From JAJTFW01 sp046330075 (lineage in GTDB: Bacteria; Bacteroidota; Bacteroidia; AKYH767-A; OLB10), in contig JAXLTL010000002.1 in assembly GCA_046330075.1 (NCBI GenBank), positions 62,001 to 126,000 on the forward strand: a DNA stretch of 64,000 nucleotides, given 5' to 3'. A model generated the notes under the pieces. That model saw nothing but the letters and a program-made list of their open reading frames with translations, was not told the DNA's origin and made no database searches. Every line of letters starts with the position of its first letter. The first letter of the stretch is position 1. The translations under genes were made by a program, and so were the position numbers. Of the stretch, positions 16,849 to 25,580 are shown in pieces.

Positions 16849-18429
16849 ATGTTAGCATTATCAATTTGGATGTTAAGAATCAGATTAAAACTGATGCGCA
16901 TGAATGGGGAATTATTCTTAATCGGATTATTTGTTATTCAAACCCCTGTATATGCTCAATTTACTAATAATTATTGGGTGTGGGGTGATAGTGCCACAAT
17001 TGATTGGACTAATCCAGGTACTCCATTGGTTTTAAAGAGTGCTATTGTTGCGAGAGGATGTACTGGTTCATTTAAAGACACCACTAATAGAACTGTTTTT
17101 TCATGTGACTTAGGCTCAACATTTCCTAGAAACAACATAGTCATGAACAAGTACAACTTAACTTTTATTAACGGAGATAGCATGAGGGGCACTCCAGTGT
17201 ATCATGACAAAATGATACTACCAGATCCGGGCAATGATTCTTTAATTTATATTATTAATGCTGGTGTCACTCAAAGTGGTCCCTATGGTTTGTATTATTC
17301 AAAAGCCAATTACAAGGCTAACAATGATACGGGAATTGTCTTACAGAAAAATATCCAGCTAAACAATCTTCCTGCCTATGATGGTCTTACCGCGGTTCGA
17401 CATGGGAATGGAAGGGATTGGTGGATTGTTTCGCAGCGTTGGGTTGCTCCAACTTTTACCGTACCTGTAAATGATTTTTATATATTTCATCTCGGCCCAT
17501 CTCCTCCTATAACTCCATTAATTCAGAATATTGGACTTACACACACAACAAATGCAGGGCAAGTTTTATTCAATAAAGCTGGTTCTAAATTTGTCATGAT
17601 ATCTTTAAAGGGACTTATTCAAATCTGTGATTTCGATCGCTGTACAGGACAGATAATTTCCTGTGATTCGTTGCAAGCGGAATCACCTGGACCAAGCTAT
17701 CCAACACTACTTGGGTCTTGTGCTTTCTCAAATGACGAAAGATTCCTGTACATCTGTGAATACTCTCAATCCACACTGCCTTCCATCATCTGGCAATATG
17801 ACCTTACTGCCCCCAACATTATGGCTAGTAAGGATTCCATTGGCGGATTTAACGATTACTATATTTCCCCTTGGGCAATGTTACTAGCACCAGATGGCAA
17901 AATTTATCTTAGTTCCGGGGATGATCGTTTTGGTTGGCCTTATCCGGATACCAGCATAGCTTATACACAGGTTAATTCAAACCTCTCCGTCATCAACCAA
18001 CCCGATTCTCTCGGCCTCGCCTGCGATTTTCAACCCTTCAGTTTTTACCTCGGCGGTGCACGCACCTACTACGGCCTCCCCAACAATCCCGATTACGAGC
18101 TGGGTGCCTGGGTGGGCAGTCCCTGTGATACGTTAACCACCAACCTCACCCCCGGCCCCTCTCCAGAGGAGAGGGGAGCCTGGATACAGGCATGGTATAA
18201 CCATGAATGGAATACGATTCACGTCAACGCCGCGCAGTTGAAAGGGAAGAAAGGAGTGTTGCGGTTGCTGGATATCGAAGGCAGAATCGTTTTCGAAAAA
18301 CCGGCGGAGGTAATTGCAGGAGGTTATTATACGACGGAGATTTATATGAATGAGTTGGCAAGTGGGGTTTATGTTGTACAACTCATCACGGATCGAGAGA
18401 CGTTGTCGTTTAAGACCAGTAAATTATAG
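16849..18429 (+). CDS. T9SS-exported beta-propeller-like protein
   Basis: A 526-aa frame begins 5 bp after the previous stop, so it is probably co-transcribed. Several ATGs are possible; the one at 16894 gives the most compact signal peptide (core LFLIGLFVI, cleavage after VYAQ). The body has repeated blade-like pieces, such as DGLTAVRHGNGRDWWIV, GSCAFSNDERFLYIC and MLLAPDGKIYLSSGD, typical of secreted propellers in this phylum. The last 75 residues are a T9SS type A sorting domain (LRLLDIEGRIVFEKP, ELASGVYVVQL). Between propeller and sorting domain, LTPGPSPEERG is encoded by a palindromic repeat inserted in frame. Confidence 0.72.
   Translation: MLALSIWMLRIRLKLMRMNGELFLIGLFVIQTPVYAQFTNNYWVWGDSATIDWTNPGTPLVLKSAIVARGCTGSFKDTTNRTVFSCDLGSTFPRNNIVMNKYNLTFINGDSMRGTPVYHDKMILPDPGNDSLIYIINAGVTQSGPYGLYYSKANYKANNDTGIVLQKNIQLNNLPAYDGLTAVRHGNGRDWWIVSQRWVAPTFTVPVNDFYIFHLGPSPPITPLIQNIGLTHTTNAGQVLFNKAGSKFVMISLKGLIQICDFDRCTGQIISCDSLQAESPGPSYPTLLGSCAFSNDERFLYICEYSQSTLPSIIWQYDLTAPNIMASKDSIGGFNDYYISPWAMLLAPDGKIYLSSGDDRFGWPYPDTSIAYTQVNSNLSVINQPDSLGLACDFQPFSFYLGGARTYYGLPNNPDYELGAWVGSPCDTLTTNLTPGPSPEERGAWIQAWYNHEWNTIHVNAAQLKGKKGVLRLLDIEGRIVFEKPAEVIAGGYYTTEIYMNELASGVYVVQLITDRETLSFKTSKL
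18142..18180. repeat. Palindromic repeat inserted in frame in a coding region
   Basis: The stretch has a 9-bp perfect stem (CCCCTCTCC 18156-18164 with GGAGAGGGG 18168-18176, loop AGA). It encodes NLTPGPSPEERGAW just before the sorting domain. I recall the peptide LTPGPSPEERG from many unrelated annotated proteins, where it marks a dispersed intergenic repeat rather than a protein motif. Confidence 0.75.
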
Positions 18430-18454
18430 TTACCGGACATTATCAATCTAACCC

Positions 18455-18680
18455 TGCCTGCCGGCAGGCATCCCGATGCCTATCGGGAGCGGGGAGCGCG
18501 GAGGTTACGCAAGGGGCGCGGGGAGTAACATTTATAACATTTATAACATTTATAACTCTTACAACATTTATAACACTTTAACTCCCGCCAAGCTTCGCTT
18601 GCGGGAATAACACTTTAACTACCGCCATGCTTCGCATGCGGGAATAACACTTTAACTCCCGCCATGCTTCGCATGCGGGA
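18455..18680. repeat. Repeat island: palindromes, 9-bp tandem units and three 37-bp hairpin units
   Basis: From left to right the island holds the following elements. First is a perfect 16-bp palindrome (TGCCTGCCGGCAGGCA, 18455-18470). Next is a stem TCCCGAT/ATCGGGA with loop GCCT (18471-18488). Then come about six degenerate 9-bp units of AACATTTAT (18527-18580). Last are three hairpins in 37-bp steps (18584-18605, 18621-18642, 18658-18679). Each hairpin has CCCG/CGGG, an unpaired C, a 5-bp inner stem and loop TTC. Copy one has CAAGC/GCTTG where the others have CATGC/GCATG, so both arms changed together. The island lies between convergent genes, 16 bp from the mfd stop. Confidence 0.75.
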
Positions 18681-18695
18681 TATAACTCTTCCGTT

Positions 18696-21600
18696 TTATA
18701 TCCTTCCGAGTAGCTTGTCCGCTTCCTGAATACTGTCTACCCTGCTGATGGTGAGGCTGAGCTTGCCTTTTTCTTCTTTCATCTTGCAAAGCGATGGATG
18801 CTGCTGCACGAATTTTAAAATGCCGGCAAAGAGTGAGCTGGAGAAATACGGCGATTGCTGGTTGGCGATGAAGTAGGCTTTGAGGGTGCGGTTTTTCAAA
18901 ACGATTTTTTCAAATCCAAGATGCTTGGCTTTCCAGCGTAACCGGATGGTGTGCATGAGTTCATATACCTGCGGCGGAACGGGACCAAACCGGTCGCGTA
19001 GCTGTTCACCAAAGGCCACAAGTTTGTCTTCGTGGTTGATGTCGTCGAGTTCTTTGTAGAGGCTCAAACGTTCGGCAATGTTGGAGACGTAGTTATCGGG
19101 GATGCGCATCTCGAGGTCGGTGTCGATCTGGCAGTCGCGGACATATTCTTTTTCTTCGTCTTCCGGGAAAATGTCTTTGAAGTCGGTTTCCTTGAGTTCC
19201 TGTATGGCTTCGTCGAGAATTTTATGATACATCTCAAAGCCGATCTCCGAAATGAATCCGCTTTGCTCGCCGCCTAATAGATTTCCTGCTCCGCGGATGT
19301 CGAGGTCACGCATCGCTACATGGAAACCACTGCCAAGTTCTGAGTGTTCTTCGATGGCCTTGAGGCGTTGCCGTGCTTCGGGTGTGAGTACCGTGAGTGG
19401 TGGCGCAAGAAGATAACAGAATGCTTTCTTGTTGGAACGCCCCACGCGTCCACGCATCTGGTGCAGATCGCTGAGTCCAAAGTAATGCGCGTTGTTGATG
19501 ATGATGGTGTTGGCGTTGCTGATGTCGAGCCCCGACTCAATGATGGTGGTGGCGATGAGGACGTCGCTGTCGCCTTCGATGAAGTTAATGAGGACTTCTT
19601 CGAGTTTTTCTCCATCCATCTGTCCATGCCCTACACTGATTTTTACATCGGGACATAGTTTTTGAATCATCGCAGCAATATCGTGGATGTCCTGTACACG
19701 GTTGTGAATGAAGAAGACCTGTCCTCCGCGTGATACTTCATAATTCACGGCGTCGCGGATGAGCTGGTCATTGAAGACGTGCAGCTCGGTGGTGACCGGG
19801 TGGCGGTTGGGCGGTGGCGTGTTGATCACACTGAGGTCGCGGGCACCCATCAGTGAGAACTGCAGCGTACGGGGGATAGGCGTGGCCGTGAGGGTGAGCG
19901 TATCCACGTTGACCCGCATCGACTTGAGCTTTTCTTTCGCGGCGACACCAAACTTCTGCTCTTCGTCGATGATCATCAGTCCAAGGTCTTTGAATTTGAT
20001 GTCCTTGCTGAGGATACGGTGTGTGCCGATAATAATATCGATCTTTCCTGCTTCCAGCTTCTTCAGCGTTTCCGTTTGCTGCGCTGAACTTTTAAACCGG
20101 TTGAGATAATCGATGGTGCAGGGGAATTCCTTGAGTCGCTCGCTGAAAGTGCGGTGATGTTGCAAAGCTAAGATGGTGGTCGGGACAAGCACCGCCACCT
20201 GTTTCCCATCACATACGGCCTTGAACGCTGCACGGATGGCAATTTCCGTTTTGCCAAATCCCACATCTCCGCAGATCAACCGGTCCATCGGGAAATCTTT
20301 CTCCATGTCTTTCTTCACGTCCCGCGTCGACTTGAGCTGGTCCGGGGTGTCTTCGTACATGAAGCTGGCTTCAAGTTCGGTCTGGAGATAGCTGTCCTTG
20401 GTAAAGGCGAATCCTTTCTGCGCTCTGCGTTTGGCATAGAGGGCGATCAGATCTTTCGCAATGTCCTTTACTTTTTTCTTGGTCTTCGACTTGAGCGTAC
20501 TCCAGGCCGTGCTGCCGAGTTTATTGAGTGTGGGTGCCGATCCGTCTTTTCCCGAATAACGTGCAATGCGATGCAGCGAGTGAATGCTGATGTAGAGGAT
20601 GTCGTTGTCCTTGTACACGAGCCGTATCGCTTCCTGCGGTTTGCCGTTTACGTCGAGGGTTTCGAGTCCGGCAAATCGTCCTACACCGTGGTCAATATGC
20701 GTGATAAAATCACCGGGCTTAAGTGCGTAGAGTTCTTTGAGCGTGATGGCTTCGCTCTTGCTGTAGTTTTTTCGTAACCTGAAACGATGGTAGCGATCGA
20801 AGATCTGGTGATCGGTGTAACAAACGAGTTTGAGTTCACTGTCAACGAATCCCTGATGCAAGGCGGTGAGTAAGGAATGAAAGCGCAGTTCGGTGCCTTT
20901 GTACGCATCGGGCCGTGGAATATCTTCAAAGATCGAGTAAAGACGCTCGGCCTGTTTTGCTGATTCGGAGAAGAGGAAGTTGGTGTATCCCTGTGCATGA
21001 TTGGCGTAGAGGTTTTCGAGCAGCAGGTTGAAATTCTTGTTGAAGTGTGGCTGCGGACGTGTATTGAAGCGGACCGTTTCACTATTGCTGAAAAATGGCT
21101 TGGTGCCGAATTCAACGATGGTTTTCTTCTCCAGCCGTAACTTAAACTCATCAGCGGTATCGAACAATTCATCAAAGCGGCGGATCACCTGTTCTTCTTC
21201 TATCACTATCTCTTCACCAAACCGTTCCTTCGCTTTTTCGAGTGAGGTTTGAATGGCATTGATGGCGTAGTCGAGGTCGCGGGCATAGAGTACAGTTTCT
21301 TCGGGCAGAAAATCGAAGAACGATTCATGTTCTTCCTTGATCATCCCGCTCTGGATATTCGGAATGATGGTGACAAAGCCCATCACCTGTTCGCTGAGCT
21401 GTGTGGAAGGATCGAAGCAACGGATTGATTCCACCGCGTCGCCGTAGAATTCGATACGATAAGGCAGTTCGTGAGCGAAGGAGTACACGTCAACAATACC
21501 GCCACGAATGGCATACTGTCCGGGCTCGAAGACGAAGTCGGTCCGTTCAAAGGCATTGCCGTCGAAGAATTCCATGAGGAATTCCATGGTGTATTTTTCG

Positions 21601-22067
21601 CCGATGCGGATTTCCATCGTATTCCGCTCGAGTGATTTCTTGGTGATGACCCGTTCATGAACAGCTTCGGCGTAGGTGATCACCACAAAGTGATCGCGGC
21701 TTTTGTTGATCCGGGTGAGGACTTCCGCTCTTTGTAAAACGAGGTTGGCGTCGGGTTGATCGAGCTGATAAGGTTTCTTGTAAGATGCAGGATACAGTAA
21801 CGCTTTCTGATAGCCGAGAATATTCTCGAGATCGTTTTGAAAGTAGGCGGCTTCTTCGCGGTCGCCCAGGATAATCAATGCCGGGTGTGGCAGCTGCTGA
21901 AACAACGATGCCAGAACCATGGCATCGGCGCTGCCGGTTAATCCTTCCAGAAAAATGAATTGTTGTTCGCGGGAGGACAATAACGTATCCAGCCGTCGGA
22001 GTTGCGGCAACTGAAGGTATTTGTCAATGATGCTTTTAAGCTCCACCCTGCAATTCGAAGGGTGCAA
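18696..22067 (-). CDS. mfd: Transcription-repair coupling factor
   Basis: This 1123-aa protein removes RNA polymerase stalled at DNA damage and recruits UvrA. The N-terminal third is UvrB-like (FLEGLTGSADAMVLA, YPASYKKPYQ). The polymerase-binding domain is visible at LKPGDFITHIDHGVGRFAGL. The translocase shows Walker A GDVGFGKTEIA, the DEEQ box (LMIIDEEQKFGV), TATPIPRTLQ and GRVGRSNKKAFCYLL. The C-terminal TRCF domain follows. Length is normal. It lies 21 bp downstream of a PorG-like gene on the same strand. Confidence 0.96.
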   Translation of the reverse strand: MHPSNCRVELKSIIDKYLQLPQLRRLDTLLSSREQQFIFLEGLTGSADAMVLASLFQQLPHPALIILGDREEAAYFQNDLENILGYQKALLYPASYKKPYQLDQPDANLVLQRAEVLTRINKSRDHFVVITYAEAVHERVITKKSLERNTMEIRIGEKYTMEFLMEFFDGNAFERTDFVFEPGQYAIRGGIVDVYSFAHELPYRIEFYGDAVESIRCFDPSTQLSEQVMGFVTIIPNIQSGMIKEEHESFFDFLPEETVLYARDLDYAINAIQTSLEKAKERFGEEIVIEEEQVIRRFDELFDTADEFKLRLEKKTIVEFGTKPFFSNSETVRFNTRPQPHFNKNFNLLLENLYANHAQGYTNFLFSESAKQAERLYSIFEDIPRPDAYKGTELRFHSLLTALHQGFVDSELKLVCYTDHQIFDRYHRFRLRKNYSKSEAITLKELYALKPGDFITHIDHGVGRFAGLETLDVNGKPQEAIRLVYKDNDILYISIHSLHRIARYSGKDGSAPTLNKLGSTAWSTLKSKTKKKVKDIAKDLIALYAKRRAQKGFAFTKDSYLQTELEASFMYEDTPDQLKSTRDVKKDMEKDFPMDRLICGDVGFGKTEIAIRAAFKAVCDGKQVAVLVPTTILALQHHRTFSERLKEFPCTIDYLNRFKSSAQQTETLKKLEAGKIDIIIGTHRILSKDIKFKDLGLMIIDEEQKFGVAAKEKLKSMRVNVDTLTLTATPIPRTLQFSLMGARDLSVINTPPPNRHPVTTELHVFNDQLIRDAVNYEVSRGGQVFFIHNRVQDIHDIAAMIQKLCPDVKISVGHGQMDGEKLEEVLINFIEGDSDVLIATTIIESGLDISNANTIIINNAHYFGLSDLHQMRGRVGRSNKKAFCYLLAPPLTVLTPEARQRLKAIEEHSELGSGFHVAMRDLDIRGAGNLLGGEQSGFISEIGFEMYHKILDEAIQELKETDFKDIFPEDEEKEYVRDCQIDTDLEMRIPDNYVSNIAERLSLYKELDDINHEDKLVAFGEQLRDRFGPVPPQVYELMHTIRLRWKAKHLGFEKIVLKNRTLKAYFIANQQSPYFSSSLFAGILKFVQQHPSLCKMKEEKGKLSLTISRVDSIQEADKLLGRI

Positions 22068-22088
22068 AGATAGGCAATACAGCGACGA

Positions 22089-22979
22089 TTAATCGAATGC
22101 CGGACAGGCTGCCTTTTTCTTTTTGCGTCCGCCACTGTGACTGCTACCGTGACTTCGCCCGGAACCACCGCCGTTTCCGTGTATATCAGGCGACCATAAC
22201 AAAGTAACGCCGAGGAACGCGTAGGAGTCTTTTTGCTTGGGATCTCCGCGACCAAAACCTTCACGGGGGTAACCGGCAGCTATGTTAGATGCCATTTCCA
22301 CTGCGACGGGCCCGGATGCAGCTGCCAGAAGGGCGGAATCAGCGTAATCAGTAGAAACATCATCGAAATAATCCGTGAGTGTAAAATGATTGGTGAGTTC
22401 TACCCGTGCCGCCCAGGCTTTTGTTAAACGAAATTCAACACCTATTCCGATGGGGAAATTAAAGCTGTACAATTTATAGGGTGCGGGATTGCCGGAACCA
22501 TTGATGAACTGACCTTCTGTTCCTAGAGGTTGTAAGGCTACTTTGGTGCCGTTCAATTCTGCTACAGGGTTGAAGTGGAAGTAACCCACTCCGCCAAAAA
22601 TGTAGGGTGTTACTTTACGGGTATTGCCGTTATGATATCCGATTAACCGGTATTCACCCTTCAGGGTTATCTGCCAGATATCATTGCTGAAGGAGAGTCT
22701 CCGCTTCAGGTTAAAATCCTGAATGGCCAGTGAATCAGCACCCACAATTTTAGCAACGGCGAATGCTGCATTGATATAAGCTCTGGAACTGGCTTTAAAG
22801 ATAATTCCACCTGTCAGATGATATCTGAACAGCTTTGGATGCGTGGTGAGCCTGTCGTTCATATCACCATAATACCAGGTGGTACCGCCTCCGGCAAACA
22901 GACCCCATCTTGAGTTTTGAGCCGACGTTTGCTGTATCAGGAATGACAAGAAAATCAGAAAAAGCAGTTTGCGTTTCAT
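22089..22979 (-). CDS. PorG-like outer-membrane protein (DUF6089), unlinked copy
   Basis: This 296-aa protein has a signal peptide (MKRKLLFLIFLSFLIQQTSA) and the hallmark segments of DUF6089 barrels: TPYIFGGVGYFHFNPVAELNG, VALQPLGTEGQ and LTDYFDDVSTDYADS. It is the third family member in the window; the other two sit in the envelope cluster at 45957-47784. The C-terminus differs from them: after the last strand it ends in a Gly/Ser/His-rich linker and GGRKKKKAACPAFD. Its start overlaps the end of gpmI by 4 bp. PorG is an outer-membrane T9SS component in Porphyromonas; whether this copy takes part is not shown. Confidence 0.75.
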   Translation of the reverse strand: MKRKLLFLIFLSFLIQQTSAQNSRWGLFAGGGTTWYYGDMNDRLTTHPKLFRYHLTGGIIFKASSRAYINAAFAVAKIVGADSLAIQDFNLKRRLSFSNDIWQITLKGEYRLIGYHNGNTRKVTPYIFGGVGYFHFNPVAELNGTKVALQPLGTEGQFINGSGNPAPYKLYSFNFPIGIGVEFRLTKAWAARVELTNHFTLTDYFDDVSTDYADSALLAAASGPVAVEMASNIAAGYPREGFGRGDPKQKDSYAFLGVTLLWSPDIHGNGGGSGRSHGSSHSGGRKKKKAACPAFD

Positions 22980-24523
22980 GGATTAGTAAGTTCGGGTTTT
23001 GCGGAAATAGTGAGGTTATTACCGGTCATTTCTTCGGGAACCGGCAGACCCATAAGGGATAGCATAGTGGGAGCAACGTCTGCAAGTCGTCCGGGACGCA
23101 ATTGCAGCGTCTTATCATTACTTACCAGAACGCAGGGTACCGGATTGGTAGTATGTGCTGTGTTGGGACTTCCGTCAGGATTTACCATCATGTCGGCATT
23201 CCCATGGTCGGCAATGATGATAAATGTGTAATTCTGTTTGAGTCCGGTTTCCACAACTTCCTTGAGGCAGGTGTCCACCGCTTCTACTGCTTTCACGGCC
23301 GCTTCAAAAACGCCAGTATGTCCTACCATATCAGCATTCGCGAAATTCAGGCAAACAAAATCAGTTTCTCCCTTGGCCAGCTCTTTTACGATCGCATCTT
23401 TCACCTCAAAGGCACTCATCTCAGGTTGCAAATCATAGGTGGCAACTTTCGGTGAAGGAATCATGATGCGTTTTTCACCTTTAAAAGGCTCTTCACGTCC
23501 GCCACTGAAAAAGAAAGTAACGTGAGGATATTTTTCTGTTTCGGCGATACGAATCTGAGTCTTGTTGTTTTTTTCCAGCACTTCACCCATCGTCATGCTG
23601 AGGTTGTTCTTTTCAAATACTACTTCCACATCCTTGAATGTGTCGTCATAACGCGTCATGGTAACGTAGTGGAGAGGCAGCGTTTTCATGCCGAATTCTT
23701 CGAAATTACGTTGTGTAAGCACCTGGGTGATTTCCCTGCACCGGTCTGTCCGGAAGTTGAAGCAGATAACCACATCATTTTCGCGGATATTCCCAACCGG
23801 TAGTCCTGCTGTATCGGTCACAACGATTGGTTTGATGAATTCATCGGTCACATTTTCAGTATAGGATTTTTCAACGGCCGTTCTCCAGTCGTGTGTATGG
23901 AGCCCAATACCCGCCGTTAAAGCATCATACGCCAGTTTCACTCGTTCCCATCGTTTATCACGATCCATGGCATAGTATCTTCCGGTAACGGTTGCTATGC
24001 TTCCGGTGAAGCTTTCAAGATGTTGTTGTAAATCATCGAGGAAACCGAGGCCGCTTTTCGGGTCTGTATCTCGTCCGTCGGTGAACGCATGAATAAAAAC
24101 CTCTTTCAATCCGTGTTCACCGGCCAGTGTACAAAGGTGTTTCAGGTGCTGGATGTGTGAATGAACTCCGCCGTCAGAAACAAGACCGATAAAATGCAGA
24201 CGGCAGTTGCGCTGTGCAGCATCTTCAAAAGCTTTTACCAGCGCCGGCATGGTGTCGATGGTGCGCTCGCGAACTGCTTTATTAATATTGGCAAGCTCCT
24301 GCCAAACAATTCTTCCGGCACCGAGGTTCAGATGACCTACTTCCGAGTTGCCCATCTGGCCTTCCGGCAATCCAACATCTTCACCTGAAGTCAGTAAAGT
24401 GCTGTTAGGGTAGTTGTTCATCAGGCTGTCCATGAAGGGAGTTTGAGCCTGAGCAATAGCATTCCTGTTGTCGGCAGGTGCAAGACCCCAGCCGTCAAGG
24501 ATAATCAATACTGCTTTTTTCAT
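22976..24523 (-). CDS. gpmI: 2,3-bisphosphoglycerate-independent phosphoglycerate mutase
   Basis: This 515-aa glycolytic enzyme interconverts 3- and 2-phosphoglycerate with two Mn2+ ions and a phosphoserine. The start has the metal motif LIILDGWG with D10. The catalytic Ser is S60 in GQMGNSEVGH. Further motifs are DGRDTDPKSG, GRYYAMDRDKRWER, CFNFRTDR, FVCLNFANADMVGHTG and IIIADHGNADMM. Length is normal. It is read in one direction with the PorG-like gene and mfd. Confidence 0.96.
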   Translation of the reverse strand: MKKAVLIILDGWGLAPADNRNAIAQAQTPFMDSLMNNYPNSTLLTSGEDVGLPEGQMGNSEVGHLNLGAGRIVWQELANINKAVRERTIDTMPALVKAFEDAAQRNCRLHFIGLVSDGGVHSHIQHLKHLCTLAGEHGLKEVFIHAFTDGRDTDPKSGLGFLDDLQQHLESFTGSIATVTGRYYAMDRDKRWERVKLAYDALTAGIGLHTHDWRTAVEKSYTENVTDEFIKPIVVTDTAGLPVGNIRENDVVICFNFRTDRCREITQVLTQRNFEEFGMKTLPLHYVTMTRYDDTFKDVEVVFEKNNLSMTMGEVLEKNNKTQIRIAETEKYPHVTFFFSGGREEPFKGEKRIMIPSPKVATYDLQPEMSAFEVKDAIVKELAKGETDFVCLNFANADMVGHTGVFEAAVKAVEAVDTCLKEVVETGLKQNYTFIIIADHGNADMMVNPDGSPNTAHTTNPVPCVLVSNDKTLQLRPGRLADVAPTMLSLMGLPVPEEMTGNNLTISAKPELTNP

Positions 24524-24582
24524 GAATTATTTTCGTCCGTTCGCGGTACAAAGGTAGTGTTATTTCACCCCTTGTCTGACTA

Positions 24583-25557
24583 TTATTTATCGGCGGGAAG
24601 CCTGATTTCGAACACCGTTCCGTTCGGATGATTGGACCGGATTTTGACGCTGCCTTTGTGCAGATTTACAATATGTTGAACGATGAAAAGTCCAAGTCCG
24701 GTTCCTTTTGTCCTGCGGGTGTCTTCATTGCCGATGCGGTAAAATTTCTCGAAGACCCTTGATCTTTCGTTTTCAGGGATTCCAGGACCTTCATCACGGA
24801 TGGTAATCAATGCTTCTGACGCATTTCTGCTGAGCCCTACTTCAATCTTCGTACCCTCGGGAGAGTACTTTTCAGCATTTTCAATCAGGTTATAAACCAT
24901 AGACGTTAAAGCGATCTTATCTCCCCTGACTGAAATTCCCGGTGCGACAATTTCACTGATTTCATGGTCATGGTCCTGTCGCTGAACAAAATCACGGACA
25001 ATCTGCCGTAAAAAATCACTGAGGTCTATTATTTCGAAATAGGTTTCGAAATTCTCACTTTCGAGACGGGCGGCGAATAGTGCATTTTCTACCAGCAGGT
25101 GAATCCGCTCTGTTTCAATCAGCGCACGCCGTATGATTTCCTGTTGCTTTTGCTTTTCGAGCTCACGTTTTTGCATCGTTTGTAAACTGAGCTTTACTGC
25201 CGCCAACGGTGACTTGAATTCATGGGTGATGCTAAGCAGGAAATTTTTCTGCTGCCGGGCGAGTGAAAATTCTTTTCGGAAAGCCCTGCGGGTATGATAG
25301 ATGCCAACAATCAGTAAGCTGAGGAATACCGTTCCTTCTCCCAGTACCATCGTGATCCGTTTCTTCTTTTCCTTCTCGAAGGAGGCATGTTCCTGTTGCA
25401 GCGCAGCATCGTTCTTCAGCTCTGAGATGTATTCCCGCTGATGAACAATTTCTGTGTTGAGGTCAACCAGTAACCAGGCCCACCAGCTGAACTGGAGAAG
25501 TACATAGGATACAAGAATGTAAAAGATGAGAAGAGGGCGTCCGATTCCTTTGTTCAT
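24583..25557 (-). CDS. Membrane sensor histidine kinase
   Basis: This 324-aa protein has two membrane spans (residues 8-31 and 69-87) with a short loop of about 37 residues outside. A HisKA domain follows with H112 in LLSITHEFKSPLAAVKL. The ATPase has the N-box (VYNLIENAEKYSPEG), G1 (RDEGPGIPE) and G2 (KGTGLGLFIVQHIV). There is no HAMP or PAS domain. No response regulator is adjacent, so the partner is unknown. It begins 24 bp after the giant PKD gene. Confidence 0.88.
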   Translation of the reverse strand: MNKGIGRPLLIFYILVSYVLLQFSWWAWLLVDLNTEIVHQREYISELKNDAALQQEHASFEKEKKKRITMVLGEGTVFLSLLIVGIYHTRRAFRKEFSLARQQKNFLLSITHEFKSPLAAVKLSLQTMQKRELEKQKQQEIIRRALIETERIHLLVENALFAARLESENFETYFEIIDLSDFLRQIVRDFVQRQDHDHEISEIVAPGISVRGDKIALTSMVYNLIENAEKYSPEGTKIEVGLSRNASEALITIRDEGPGIPENERSRVFEKFYRIGNEDTRRTKGTGLGLFIVQHIVNLHKGSVKIRSNHPNGTVFEIRLPADK

Positions 25558-25580
25558 AAAACAAAGGTACGAGTAACATT

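Noticed and set aside
19032..22264. Several frames of 60-160 codons opposite or out of frame with mfd and its neighbour
   Set aside because: They are shadows of mfd and the PorG-like gene with no start signals or family matches.
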